From Rehmannia glutinosa (taxonomy: Eukaryota; Streptophyta; Magnoliopsida; Lamiales; Orobanchaceae), in NCBI GenBank assembly GCA_016081115.2, contig JABTTQ020001808.1:1-64000 (forward strand): a stretch of DNA of 64,000 bases. Direction: 5' to 3'. This document shows positions 12,201 to 23,028 of this stretch, in pieces. The position numbers and the translations under genes are program-made. The notes under the pieces are model-generated. The model was not told the DNA's origin, ran no database searches, and saw only the letters and a program-made list of their open reading frames with translations. Every line of letters starts with the position of its first letter. Position 1 is the first letter of the stretch.

Positions 12201-13797
12201 GATAGGCGATGCTTGTTTTTCTCACGTGCTTTCGCTTCCTCAGCTTTGCTTTTCTCTCTCATTTTCCTTGAAAATCTGCAGGATGTCTAAGCGCTTGTCT
12301 TCATCAAGTGCCGAGCACATCTTTAGTCCAAGGAAATTTAGCAGCTTCCTCTTCTTCTTCTATAAACTCGTGTCGTTGGAACTGCTCTTGACTTGCTCAA
12401 CTTCCATTTCCTCCACTCACGCAGACGATTTTGGATGTCGGGTAAGGTGGAGATAGGATCATTACATCACTATCCGCTCCAAGATAGTTTTTCTTGTGTT
12501 TCACTTGTGTGAACTACAGTTTGTGTCTTCAGTTGCCTCGCTTGACGCCTTCAAGAGATTTCGTCAAGTTTATCAATTACATCCGAGACTCTACTTCTCC
12601 AGCCAGCTGATCTCCGGTCAGATCTGCTTAGCCGAGTGGTCGACTTAGCCGGGTTTCTCCGGCTCGGAGCGCTTGATAATCCGTCTTCGTCTCCTAGTTT
12701 GTACCGGAGGATTTCTCGGTTCGAGGCGTGTGTCTTCGAGTCTTGTGCGGCGGGGGCAAATGGCTTGGTGTTTGTTTCGAGAGCTGGCCGTCTTCGCTTC
12801 TCGGTTCTCCTCTTTGACGATCGGAGAAGGTATTTGTGAGTCCTTCTCGACCGGCCACGCAGGGCAGGAGACACGGCTTTGGGGCAGTGACTCTGGCTGC
12901 AGGGCGGGAGCATGTTTGGTTTTCTTTTCCGCAGGGCAACATCTTCTTAGTGTACCGCAGGGGCAGCTTTCTTCTTGGGTGGAGAGAAACAATCAGTATC
13001 TTTGGTCATTTGATTCCCCTCACCGGTGTCGCCTCTCTTGGCGTAAGCTCTCTTTCAGGCGCCGAGAGAGGTTTGATTCGAACATCCTCTTGTTAACATG
13101 GAATGCCTTCCCATGTCTAAGAGGACTCCTTTCACCTCCAATAGCGGCCAATCACTAGGCCATATCCTGGGATCCTCCAAATGAGCCATCTTCCTTGAAG
13201 GACTTGTTCCCACGCTCGAAGAGTCTCGTCAGTGCAGACAAACTCAGCTTTATCTTCTTTTTCTTCGATGATTGCAGCCATTACAATCGCTTTGCCTTTG
13301 ACAGATTGGTCAAAGTCGCCAAATTTGATGTCGATGCATTTGGCAACTATATCCAACAACTTGTGATAATCCTCCTTCGCCAGCAGTCTCTTGTTTCTTG
13401 TGTATATTATTTTATCAAAGAAAGTCGGACTTGGCTATTTCTTTTTTCCAAGCGTCGCCCAAGTTTACATCAGCTTCTTTAATCTCGGATGCTCCTTCGC
13501 TGTAGTGAGCAATGTTCACCAAATCCTTGCGAGAGATAGTCACCGCTTTCCGTGAACAGATGACTTGATTCCTTCATCGTGAATCTCAGCATTCACGTAG
13601 AATTGTGCGACCTCCTCCACATAGGTCATCGGATATTCTAACGTTAGAAACGGTTTCAGTCCGGATGTTTCCAACTTTTTAGCGATTTTCTTCACTAGGG
13701 TGTCGTCGGACCCCTGTTTCACCATTCCGTCGAAATCCACCGTAGAGCCAGTGTGGATTTGCTTTCCTAACTTGGTAAAGTCATAAGTTGGTGCCAT
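9224..13797 (-). pseudogene. Copia-2a ORF3: large post-pol protein of unknown role
   Basis: Starts at ATG 13797 (MAPTYDFTKLGKQ) and ends at the stop 9224-9226, a span of 4574 bp; the homologue in Copia-2b spans 4572 bp. The N-terminal part (to about residue 220) has the block FYVNAEIHDEGIKSSVHGK, then KCIDIKFG and GYGLVIGR, resembling the 'putative plant transposon protein' domain found in plant retroelement-linked ORFs. A Pro/Ala/Lys-rich middle and a Lys/Glu-rich coiled-coil-like C-terminus follow (near 9250-9450). More than ten frame changes make this copy unreadable as one protein. Its position after pol is that of the env-like ORF of Sireviruses, but I see no clear signal peptide or membrane span. 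Function not known. Confidence 0.75.
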
Positions 13798-14365
13798 TTC
13801 TCAGGATTATATCAAGGAAAAAACTCAGAAATTGATTTGAAGATTGATAGGGTTTCGAGAGAAGTTTTTGCCTTTGCTTTTGAGAGAAAGAGATGAACAG
13901 TTTTAGAAGTGTGAGAGAGAAACGGACGAAAATGGTTTAAATATGGTTTATGAAAGGACGTGTGGGTGGTTTTTGAAATGTGATCGAAATCAACGGCTTG
14001 GATTTTGCATGCCTATTGAGCATTTAATGTCTCGTAGTTAATGCGGCAAAGATTTATATCCAATCATAAGCTTCGTGTGCAGCTTTATGTCCGTACACAT
14101 CATCATTATTTGACGTATTCCTTAAAACATTCCCGCTTAGTCAAAACGATGCGTTTTTGTCACTTTGCTCATAAGTTATTCACTTATCCCTTAGCCGATT
14201 TAACTCTACTTCTCACAGCTTTCTCTTAGTGACTCATTTATCACCGACTTGGTGTAGTCTGTCTTTCCGATCTGACTAATTTCTTGATGATTTCTGTTTT
14301 GCTCTTTTTCACCCATTTTCTGTTCCATTTCTCTTCTTTGATTCGTCTCGAGTGTCACTCACCAA
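13798..14365 (-). promoter_or_regulatory. Spacer between pol stop and ORF3 start with promoter-like sequence
   Basis: There are 568 bp between the pol stop and the ORF3 ATG, against 567 bp in Copia-2b. The minus strand has TATTTAAA at 13936-13943 and a CT-rich leader-like stretch just upstream of the ATG. No ORF is supported. A separate ORF3 promoter is an inference. Confidence 0.45.
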
Positions 14366-15950
14366 TTAGCCCCAACTCATGCTTGAGTTCTTCAAATCTT
14401 GACTCACATAGTGGTTTTGTGAAGATGTCGGCTAGTTGTTTATCAGAGAGATATATTCCAGGATGATGTCCTTCTTTTCAACATGATCTCTTATGAAGTG
14501 ATATCTCGACATCAATATGCTTTGTTCTTGAGTGCAACACAGATTTTGAGTGATTGCAATTGCACTTGTGTTATCACACATGATTGGAATTTCTTTTTCC
14601 TCAACTTCATAGTCTCTCATTTTTGTCTCATCCATAGGACTTGGGCACTTGTTTGCCGCAGCCTATGTATTCTGCCTCGTTTGTAGAGGTGGCTATTGAG
14701 TTTTGCTTCTTGCTAAACCAGAAATCACTGTTTCCTAAAGATTTGACATGTGCCTGAAGTGCTCTTTTCGCCCACTCTGCATCCAAAGATAGTCGAATCC
14801 GAATAGCCAATTAGCTTGAATCCACCTTCCTTTGGATACCATAGGCCTACTTCTTGGCTTCCTTTTAAGTATCTCAATATTCTCTTAAATTTCTTTGTCA
14901 TATGGCTCTCTTTTGGAGCAGATTGAAATCTTGCACATACACCTACAAAGAAAGGTGATGTCCGGCCGCTTGTTGTGAGATAGAGCAATGATCCAATAAG
15001 TGCTTTGTATCTTGTTTGATCTACAAGCTTACCATCCGCATCCATGTCCATTTTTGACGGATGTGTTCATTGGTATTTTTACGTAAGACTTCTCCTCCAT
15101 ACCAAACTTCTTCATTAAATCTCGGTGTATTTTGTTTGACTTATGAAGGTTCCATCCTTCAGCTGTTTCACTTGGAGTCCAAGGAAGAATGTCAGCTCTC
15201 CCATCATGCTCATTTCAAATTTACTTTGCATGAGGTTTGAAAATTTTTCACACAGTTCTTTGTTAGTGGATCCAAAAATGATGTCATCCACATATATTTG
15301 AACAAGCAGTATACTCTTTTTGTCTTGAATTCTGAAAAGTGTTCTATCTACTTTTCCTTTTGTGAATCCATTTTCATTTAGGAATTGTGACAAGGTATCA
15401 TACCATGCTCTAGGTGCCTGTTTCAATCCATACAGGCTTTCTTGAGTTTGTATACCTTATCTCCAAGAGTCTTCCGCTCAAATCCTCGGAGGTTGTTCAA
15501 CATACACTTCTTCTTCCAATAAACCATTTAGGAATGCACTTTTTACATCCATCGATATACAATGAAATTCTTGTGAGTCGCATAGGCAAGAAACATCCTT
15601 ATAGCTTCCAATCTTGCTACAGGGCAAATGTTTCATCAAAATCTATCCCTTCTTCTTGGCAATATCCTTTTGGCTACTAGTCTAGCTTTGTTTCTTACTA
15701 CGTAACCTTCATCGTTCATCTTATTTTCGAACACCCATTTGGTTCCAATAACATTTTGATGTATGGGTCTTTGCACTAATTCCCATACTTTATTTCTCTC
15801 AAACCGATTCGACTCTTCTTGCATAGCTTGAATCCAATGTGTGTCGTCCAATGCTTGTGACACATCTTTGGGCTCTATTTGCGAGATGAAGCATGTGAAC
15901 ATGGCTTCTTGTTGAGTTCTCGATCTTGTTTTGACACCTTCTCTTATATC
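14366..15950 (-). pseudogene. Copia-2a pol: reverse transcriptase and RNase H
   Basis: In minus-strand order: DVSQALDDTHWIQAMQEES and NKVWELVQRP (15800-15880), GTKWVFENKMNDEG, ARLVAKR, LKQAPRAWYD near 15415, the catalytic IYVDDIIFGSTN (about 15275-15305), FEMSMMGELTFFLG, then TRYKALIGSLLYLTTSG (about 15000) and the RNase H part with IPIMCDNTSAIAI (about 14570) and QLADIFTKPL (about 14400-14435). The stop is at 14366-14368. Catalytic DD is retained, but the reading frame shifts at several points (for example near 15640, 15430, 15110, 14800 and 14440). Confidence 0.9.
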
Positions 15951-15999
15951 TCCAATGACAAGTTCGTGGATGGTCTCTTAGCCATCTTACATCAGGTTG

Positions 16000-17499
16000 G
16001 AGTAAGTTAGCGGATTGATCGACTTGCGGTGTGTTCGTGGGTCGACTCTCTCGTAATCACTTAGCCGCAAATTTTCCTTTTTTTTTGAGATTGACTATCT
16101 CATCTTCTTTCAATTGATAATTCCGGCTTGACAAAGATAGGGACTCTTCTCGTATGGTGGGATGATTGACTTATCAACCGACTCTTCAATGTCTTCTCCA
16201 TTTATATTTGGCTCATCAAATACCACATGAATGGATTGTTCGCAACCATAGTCCTTTTGTTGAGTATTCTCAGGCTTTGCTTTCACCGAGTATCCTAAGA
16301 AGATACCTTCATCGCCTTTAGCATCAAAAGCCTTTAGATTGTCTTTTGCCATTGTTGTGGATGAAGCATTTGCATCCAAATATTCTGAAATATGCAACAT
16401 TTGGTTTTCTTCGATCCAGATCTCATAGGAGTCTTTGTTAGCCGTGTCTATTTATCATACATCTGTTTTGAGTGTAGCAAAGTTTGTGTTGATTGCTTGA
16501 CCCAAAATCTTTTTGGTAACTCGCATGGTCCTTGCCGCTTCTTTGAGGGTTCTATTTCTTCTTTCTCGCAACTCCATTCTCGCTATGGAGTCCTTGCCGC
16601 TGATAGTTCATGACCAATACCATTCTCAATACACATCGAAGTTATTATTCCATTGACAAACTCGGTTCCTGTCCCGATCTTATTTTGATAATGGTTTGAC
16701 TCTTCTCGTTTTGAATCCTCTTCACCGGTTGTGGTAGTTTTTGTAGAGTTTCTTTCTTCTTACACATGAATATTGTCCATGTATATCTTGAGTAGTCATC
16801 TACTACCACCAAGGTGTATTTCTTTCCACTTATCTTTGGGGGTTCCATCTTTGGGCCAAATAGATCCATATGAAGCAGATGCAATATTCTTGTTGAGGAT
16901 GGGCATGTCTTTTCTTTGAATGACGACTTGATTTGTTTTCCCTTCGACATGCGTCACATATACTCTCCTTCTTGTATCGAGTTTGGAAGTCCTTCTACAA
17001 GATTACCGGCAAGCTTGTTAATCGTTTTGAAGTTTAGGTGACTCGGCTTTTTTTGCCACATCCAACTTGATTTGCGCTCTTTGCTAGTAGACAGTCTTTG
17101 CCGGGTGTTGCAGTTGACCAATCCACGACATACATATTTTTTCTCGTCTACATCCTTGCAAAGACAACTTCATTCGATTCAATATCTTTGATTTGGCATA
17201 TACCCATGTTGAATCCAACATTGTAGCCCTTGTCACGAGTTGATCGATGCTCAATAAATTGAAGTTGAGTCCTTCAACATATGCAAAGATCTGTGATCTC
17301 TAATCCATTCCTCTTGATGGATCCAATGCCTCTTATTTCGCCAGAGCTTCATTTCCTCCAAATATGACTTTTGCTCCTTTAACTTCCTTGAATTTTGACA
17401 GTTATTTCTTATTTCTGTCATATGTCCGGAAAAACCACTATCCATGTACCAGGTTCCTTAGCACTCACTTCCTTGAACCCGCAATCAAGGAAATTAAGT
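16000..17499 (-). pseudogene. Copia-2a pol: protease remnant and integrase
   Basis: The protease motif is recognisable as MDSGFSGHMTE at 17445, in place of the usual DSGCSRHMT. Integrase pieces follow: QIKSSFKEKTCPSSTRILH, LHMDLFGP with the first catalytic D (about 16870), and VVVDDYSRYTWTIFMC (about 16780-16810). The region of the second catalytic D (IRSGQEPS, about 16665) and of the E (about 16580) is degraded. The C-terminal part has DEGIFLGYSVKAKP and ESIHVVF-like text near 16230-16310. This copy could not supply an active integrase as read. Confidence 0.85.
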
Positions 17500-19808
17500 T
17501 TTAGGTACCCATACTTGTCCGGGTCTGAGGGGTTAGAATTGTAAGATGATCCAACCAACCTATAGCTAAATGATTTGACTCTAAGGGGTTGCCATCTATC
17601 GTGCCATAATCATAATTAATCCTGGCAAATTTCTTGGGGATTCTAGGTTCATCTGCCTTTGTCTCTTTTGTCTGTATGCCTGCATATGTTTTAGCAATTG
17701 CCTTCCTTGGGTAATTGTGGTGTCTTTGAGTGTAGTGCCTAGTTGCATATGTGTCTTTGATGAAAGCTCTTATGCTTTTGGAATGGCCTTTCTTTGAGTT
17801 CTGTGCCTTTGCCATTTGGGCTTATATTCCATAAGTCTATGCCGATAGTTCACATTATTCCAATCGGCTTGGCTTGGATATTTTCTACCATTCCCATCAT
17901 ATGTATTTCTTTTATGGATTTTCTGGGGTTTTTGGTAGCTCGCTTCTTCTTTACAGAGTATTTTTTGTTTGGAGGTTCTTTGAGGACTCGGTGAATCTCT
18001 TCTCACTGTCTTTCAAAGACACTCAATCGGGTCTTTTCCTTTTCCTTTATAACCAAGGCCGTTTGCTTGTTATTGTGCTTTGGAGTGAATGTGTGTGCAA
18101 CATTCATAGTTTTGGATTTTTCAGACTCTTCATGGCTTGAAGATCCTTTTTCCAAATTTACTTTTGAGGTTTGACATAGCACAGATGAATTAAATCCTAA
18201 GCCCTGTCTTGTCTCCACATTCTCTTTGACTCATAATAAGATCATCCAATGATTTAGATGCCTTAGTGAATGAGGCAATAACATTCTTGAGGTCATTCTC
18301 CCTCTTTTCTATAGCGGCAATTTCCTCGCTTATTAATTTAGCATTTTCAGCCTTTTAGACTTCCATTCTCATCGGCCTATTTGACTTAGAGTACTCGGCT
18401 CCTTAGTCACTTTGAGTTTTGACTTTTGAGTAGGCGTTTTCCTCATTCAATAGTGTGTGTGAGGATTTAATGTGTTCAAAATCTTTCATCATTTTGCCTA
18501 ATGAATCATAAAGATCAGTGGGTGATGAAGTGTGTGTGTCACGATCACTATCACTAGTGTCCGAGTTTGATGAGTTAGAGTGTACCTCATCTTCTTGGTC
18601 AAGTTGATCTTGTTCCTTGGCCATCAAGCATCGGGGCTTATTCTTGAGTCACTTGAGTAGTCGACTTCATTGCTCCGAATCATTGTCTCTCTTGACTTGG
18701 CGTTACTTTAGCTTCGATCTCAGACCATCATTGCCTTTTTCTTTTCTTGTCTTCTTTCTCTCAAGACCTTCCTTTCTTCTTCATCCCCGTACTTGTTAAC
18801 TACAGGATATGAGCGATCAATGGCATAGTGACCTGGTTGTCTCTGATTCCAACATAGATATTGACTTTTGATCGACTCTTTCCATTCTTGAGTTGTCACC
18901 CTCGATACTCAACTTTTGATGATCTGTTCTCTTGGTTGGCCTATCTTCCCTTGACTTGGAGTGAGCCGAGTGTCTTCCGGAAGGTTCACCCTTTCCTCTC
19001 TTGTAGTTCTTATTAAAGAACTTGTTGAATCTTTTAACCATCGGGCTATTTCTTCCGGGTGACTTCTTTGACCTCAGCTCTCTTCCCATCTTTAACAATT
19101 AGAGCGTTTGTTTTGGGTGCATTTGTGTCTTCCTGGTCTTTTCTTCTCGGCTCAAACTCGTAGGCTTTGAGGTCCGAGAATAGTTCATGGTTGGATGTCT
19201 TTGATAGGTCCATGGAATGTCTCGGTGCCATGACCTTCATTTCCCATTCATTTGGAAGACTTTTTTAGGATCTTCATACACATTTCTTCTGTGTATATTC
19301 CTTTCCAAGTGCATGACTCATTTGTGATTTTCAGTAAACCGAGCATCCAGTTGATCCAGGTTTTCTCCCGAGATCGTTTTGAAGTTCTCAAATTTCAGTA
19401 TACCACCGATAATTTGTTTTCTTTGATTTGCTCGAGCCTTCACAAATCAATGTCACTTGTCCCGATTTCCTTAGCCGTTTTGCATGATTTGACTATACCG
19501 AACATGGCTTTGTCAAGGTTTTGTAAAGGATGTCCTTGGCTACATTGTCCAGGTTGTATCTTTTTCTGTCATCATTTGTCCACTCAGTTCTTGGTTTTTC
19601 AACCATGATCGTCTGGGAGCAACATCTTCTTTCTCCTTCACCGCAACTCTTCGCATACTGTGTGTTCACCTTTAATATTTGCAGAGGCCCATCTTCTATC
19701 ACTATCCACATCTCATCATGTAATCCGATAGATGAGCCTGATACGAATTTTCCAATCATCAAATTCTTCAATAGTGAACATAGGGATGCGTGTCAAATTT
19801 GCTTCCAT
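17500..19808 (-). pseudogene. Copia-2a gag
   Basis: The start ATG at 19808 (MEANLTRIPMFTIEEFDDWK) matches the Copia-2b start. Further text gives LHDEMWIVIEDGPLQILKVN (about 19700), EKPRTEWTNDDRKRYNLDN and VAKDILYKTL (about 19500-19600), the RFTENHK-type gag core near 19330, LKAYEF near 19160, and FFNKNYKRGKGE near 19000. The zinc knuckle near 18840 reads CWNQRQPGHYAIDR: two of its metal-binding cysteines are missing, so RNA binding by this motif is doubtful. Acidic Ser-rich text (SNSSNSDTSDSDRDTHTSS) lies near 18540. Many frame breaks. Confidence 0.85.
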
Positions 19809-19918
19809 GATAATAACTTTTAATGATAAAAAGAGTTTTGAAGGTTTAAGTACTAAAGCAGACTTTGAAAAGTTTGGAGATCTAGTTCGGTAACGGTGCG
19901 GAGGGTTCAATGAACCAA

Positions 19919-19932
19919 CCGCTCCGATACCA
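19919..19932 (-). other. Primer-binding site of Copia-2a
   Basis: Minus strand reads TGGTATCGGAGCGG just inside the 5' LTR, close to the TGGTATCAGAGC core complementary to plant initiator tRNA-Met. Confidence 0.75.
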
Positions 19933-19934
19933 CT

Positions 19935-21334
19935 TGTAGGTCCCAAGGGGTGTAAGTGTAAGGTTTAGAAGGGGGTTGAATAAACCTTACCAAATTTTCG
20001 ATTTAGTCTTTTTAAATATACTGAGTTGATTCTACACATTTGTGTCCTTGATGGATCGATTTAGTCAATCAAGTAGAGTTAGTCTCTCAAAACAGACTTT
20101 AATGAGTCATTGATGGAATTAAAAGTCTTTGAAAAGTAAATGACACAATGAAGTTTTTTATAGAGGTTCGAAGATGGGGTAATTCTTCTACTCCTCTCTT
20201 CTCCAACTCCTGGAGGAATCCACTAAGTAATGATCAATTTACAAAGTGGTAAGTGATCCGGATGCAAGTCTTGATCACACACGGTGACTTGATCCTTTGG
20301 GACTCAACTGAGACGCCTTGATCACTCGGTGGCTTCTCGACGACTCGCCTTCTTCACAGGGTATGTACCGCTTTACACTACATGTACTCACTTGCTCAAA
20401 CTCTTTGGATTTGATCACGAAGCCCTCCAAAAGCTTGAGACTTGGTTCGACCTTGAACCTTCCTACAATCCTTCGTGGAATGTAGACCCCTTTTCTTCAA
20501 AAGTTTCCTCTTCAACCGATTGAAGTTCTCTTTCCTTCACGGTGAGTGTTGGATTGATGTACTTCGTTATGTAGTTTTTGAGGATTGATCTTGAATGATT
20601 TGAGAATATTTTTGGCTACACTTTGATTTATTTCTTGAATGTTCGTGGTTCAGTAACCTTCTCTCGTAGTCATCCTCGGCCTTTTATAGTGATCTTTCAA
20701 AAATTTGCCCGTTGAAGAGATAGGCTTATTTTTGAAAGTCACTTTGCAAATCGTTGGCTTGTCTTGTTGCGCGCTTCTTGGAATTGCCATTTCCTCGTAT
20801 GAATTGTTCTTTCACCTTTTCGAGTTCGACACGGTGTAGTGCTTCCCATTGGTTCATTCCTTTTGCACGCTTCTCGACCGAGCACTCCGAGAAAGGTGGT
20901 ATGGAGATATTACTTGTTTAAGTAAATCTCTTGATTTCGTGCAACGGATCTTTTACTGATTATCTCGACTTGATTGCATTTCCTTGCTTTCCCAGGTGAC
21001 TTAGAGTCGACTTCCAATCATTGGATGACTCTTGTCACTTCAATTTGAGACTTGGCTTTTCTTGAGTTGACTTGACGATGCTCCACTCACCATCTCACCG
21101 CTTCTCCAAGAGAGTTTCTGTCTACTCTTCTTTGCCATACTCAAATTGTCTCGCAATGAGTCTTCCTTCAAGTCTTGATTTGTCTTCTTGCATGTTAGGG
21201 CGTAGGCCGACTTAACTCGGCTTGGCCTACTCTTAATTGTTACAATGCATTTTACAACAAGAATTGGGGTGCCAACTTTCTATTTTAAGTTTTACATGGC
21301 ATTCATCAAAATCTAAACAATAAAATTCCTAACA
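19935..21334 (-). repeat. 5' LTR of Copia-2a (1400 bp)
   Basis: It begins TGTAGGTCCC and ends TTCCTAACA in window orientation; on the minus strand it starts TGTTAGGAA and ends CCTACA. A minus-strand TATAAAA box lies at 20682-20688. It aligns in reverse complement with 34991-36566 and 47221-48817, with scattered small indels. Confidence 0.93.
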
Positions 21335-21339
21335 TTAGT
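21335..21339. other. Target-site duplication TTAGT (right of Copia-2a)
   Basis: Exact match to 8421-8425; Copia-1 gag resumes immediately beyond it. Confidence 0.9.
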
Positions 21340-21698
21340 CCCTTCATAGATTGTCTCCAATTTTTCCCAAACCTTATGTGCCGACCTTATGCCTCTTATG
21401 CGATTGTACTCGGGTGGCGGTAAAGAGAACAATGCAAAATATTTAATGCCTTACCGTTTAGAGAAAGCCTTTTTGTCGTTTTCATCAAACTCCTTAAAAG
21501 GTTTAGGAGCCAAGGTGCCATCCTCCGATTTCTTTGTTGGTTGATCAACTCCTTCAATGACCACATTCCAAATGTCGAACCCGCACCCTTGTAGGAAGCA
21601 CTCCATACGGTCTTTCCAAAATGCGTAGTTGTTGGCGTCGAATAGTGGTGGCTTATTGGTGGAGGCGCGGTGGTGAGATGAGCATCATCAAGAGCCAT
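21340..21698 (-). pseudogene. Copia-1 gag, N-terminal part
   Basis: The start ATG at 21698 leads into an N-terminal gag domain typical of copia elements. In shifting frames the text reads LFDANNYAFWKDRMECFLQG, FDIWNVVIEG, then FDENDKKAFSKR and HKVWEKLETIYEG at the junction. The domain is cut at 21340 by Copia-2a and resumes at 8420 (KVKHARKTMLVKDFENFNMY). Frame changes occur around 21430 and 21640. Confidence 0.85.
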
Positions 21699-21740
21699 GT
21701 ATCTTTCCTCTTTACTCGGAACGAGCTAGCCAAAGAGTTT

Positions 21741-21753
21741 GGCTCGATACCAC
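21741..21753 (-). other. Primer-binding site of Copia-1
   Basis: Minus strand reads TGGTATCGAGCCA, two bases inside the LTR. It equals the initiator tRNA-Met complement TGGTATCAGAGCCA with one base missing. Confidence 0.8.
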
Positions 21754-21755
21754 TT

Positions 21756-23023
21756 GTTAGTCAAGTGGCTACAATAATCTAGAGGGGGTGAATAGATTAT
21801 GCCGATTTTTTCGCAAATTACCCTCTTTTTCGAAACAACGTGAGAAAGAAGAATGTAAATGCGGAAAATAAACAACACTCGTTGATTTAAAGAGGTTCAA
21901 CCCACCTAGGGCTAATCCTCTACCACCCCAAAGTATCTCAGGGATGGTTTTGAAAAGAAAAAAAGGTTTTATTAATTTACCAAAAATTAATACAACACCT
22001 TGAGGATTACCACAACCCTCTTTCACCACCTTGAGGATTACCACAACCCTCTTACAACACCTTTGAAGATTACCACAATCTTCAAACACCTATCACCTAG
22101 ATCACCCAAGTGTATTCTTACCACAAGAATACTCACAAGGATGTCTTGTGTTGAATGATGACCAAAAACAAGATTACAACTCAATAATGATTGATACAAT
22201 ATGAGTACAGGTGTAATCAAGAATTGAAAGCCTAGACCTCAAATAAGTGCAAGTGAAAGTGCTTAGGCTAATACAACAAGATATATAAAAGTGTTTGCTC
22301 AAATGCTCTTTGCTTGTATATAGTGTGTTGTTGTCTTGTTGCTTGAATGAAGCCTCTATTTATAGGAGAGGACTTGGCTTTCATTTCCAGACATTGGCTC
22401 CTCCTTGGGGAGTGATTTGCTGCAAAAGAAACCATTTAAAATGATCAATATAGCTGTTAGAAATCAATCCCACAAAATAGGAAAAGTTGTCCAAAACGCA
22501 ATGGATAGTTTTTGATAAACATGGGGTTCGACCGGTCGCTTGTGAGAGATAAGATTGAAATTGAATTCTGCGAACTTTACACAGGGGGACGGTCGAAAGG
22601 GGGTGCGACGGCCGCCTTTAGTGTGACGGTTGCCCTTGACGATTGTACGTCAAAAGCAGAGAAGTCCGGAACAAAATCCAACTTGCAGTGCATGTCGCCC
22701 GGCCGGCCGATCGGCCGACCGCACTGCCGTCCCCTGGTCGATCGGCCGCTTCTGCCCTATTTTTCTTACGCCCCATTTTTCGTTTCTCACTCAACTCAGT
22801 GCGGGTTGCCCTATGGGGGCGGCCGGTCGAGCCTGAAACAAATGTGTCGATCCAATGTTTTATTGAAAATAAACTTTAAGAAATACTCCGAAAAATAGTA
22901 AAAACATTTTAAGTTGATCGGAAGTATTTAGACAACATTTAGGGACATAGTTTTGGTTTAAAAGCATATTTGAACAAAATCGAACATAATCATCAAAATC
23001 ATGATAAAAACATTTATCTAACA
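21756..23023 (-). repeat. 5' LTR of Copia-1 (1268 bp)
   Basis: Partner of 1716-2968 with TG...CA ends. A minus-strand TATAAATA box lies at 22357-22364. The GC-rich patch at 22530-22830 is more diverged between the two LTRs than the rest. Confidence 0.92.
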
Positions 23024-23028
23024 GACCC
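23024..23028. other. Target-site duplication GACCC (right of Copia-1)
   Basis: Exact match to 1711-1715. Confidence 0.9.

Larger units (their letters stand above)
8426..21334 (-). mobile_element. Copia-2a: large copia element with a third ORF, nested in Copia-1
   Basis: The element is 12.9 kb with LTRs at 8426-8988 (internally deleted) and 19935-21334, TTAGT duplications, a PBS at 19919-19932 and a minus-strand purine tract AAAAAGGGGGAAAT beside 8989. On the minus strand the order is 5' LTR, PBS, gag-pol (19808-14366), a 568-bp spacer, ORF3 (13797-9224), purine tract, 3' LTR. Its size is large for Ty1/copia because ORF3 adds about 4.6 kb. A plus-strand relative, Copia-2b, is at 34991-49872. 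The RT text (QIYVDDIIFGSTN, FEMSMMGELTFFLGLQ) suggests the Sirevirus group. Confidence 0.93.
1716..23023 (-). mobile_element. Copia-1: complete but interrupted Ty1/copia element
   Basis: The element has LTRs at 1716-2968 and 21756-23023, TG...CA ends, a 5-bp duplication GACCC, a PBS at 21741-21753 and a purine tract next to 2969. On the minus strand the order is 5' LTR, PBS, gag, protease, integrase, RT, RNase H, long 3' noncoding region, purine tract, 3' LTR. Integrase before RT defines Ty1/copia. Without Copia-2a, inserted in gag at 8421-21339, it measures about 8.4 kb. The RT text (QIYVDDIIFG, FEMSMMG) resembles the Sirevirus group; that placement is an inference. Confidence 0.93.

Noticed and set aside
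11183..12290. Plus-strand ORFs of 135 and 165 codons
   Set aside because: Antisense shadows of Copia-2a ORF3, which reads on minus.
22512..22898. 128-codon plus-strand ORF
   Set aside because: Falls wholly in the Copia-1 LTR, is antisense to the element, and is not kept in the other LTR.
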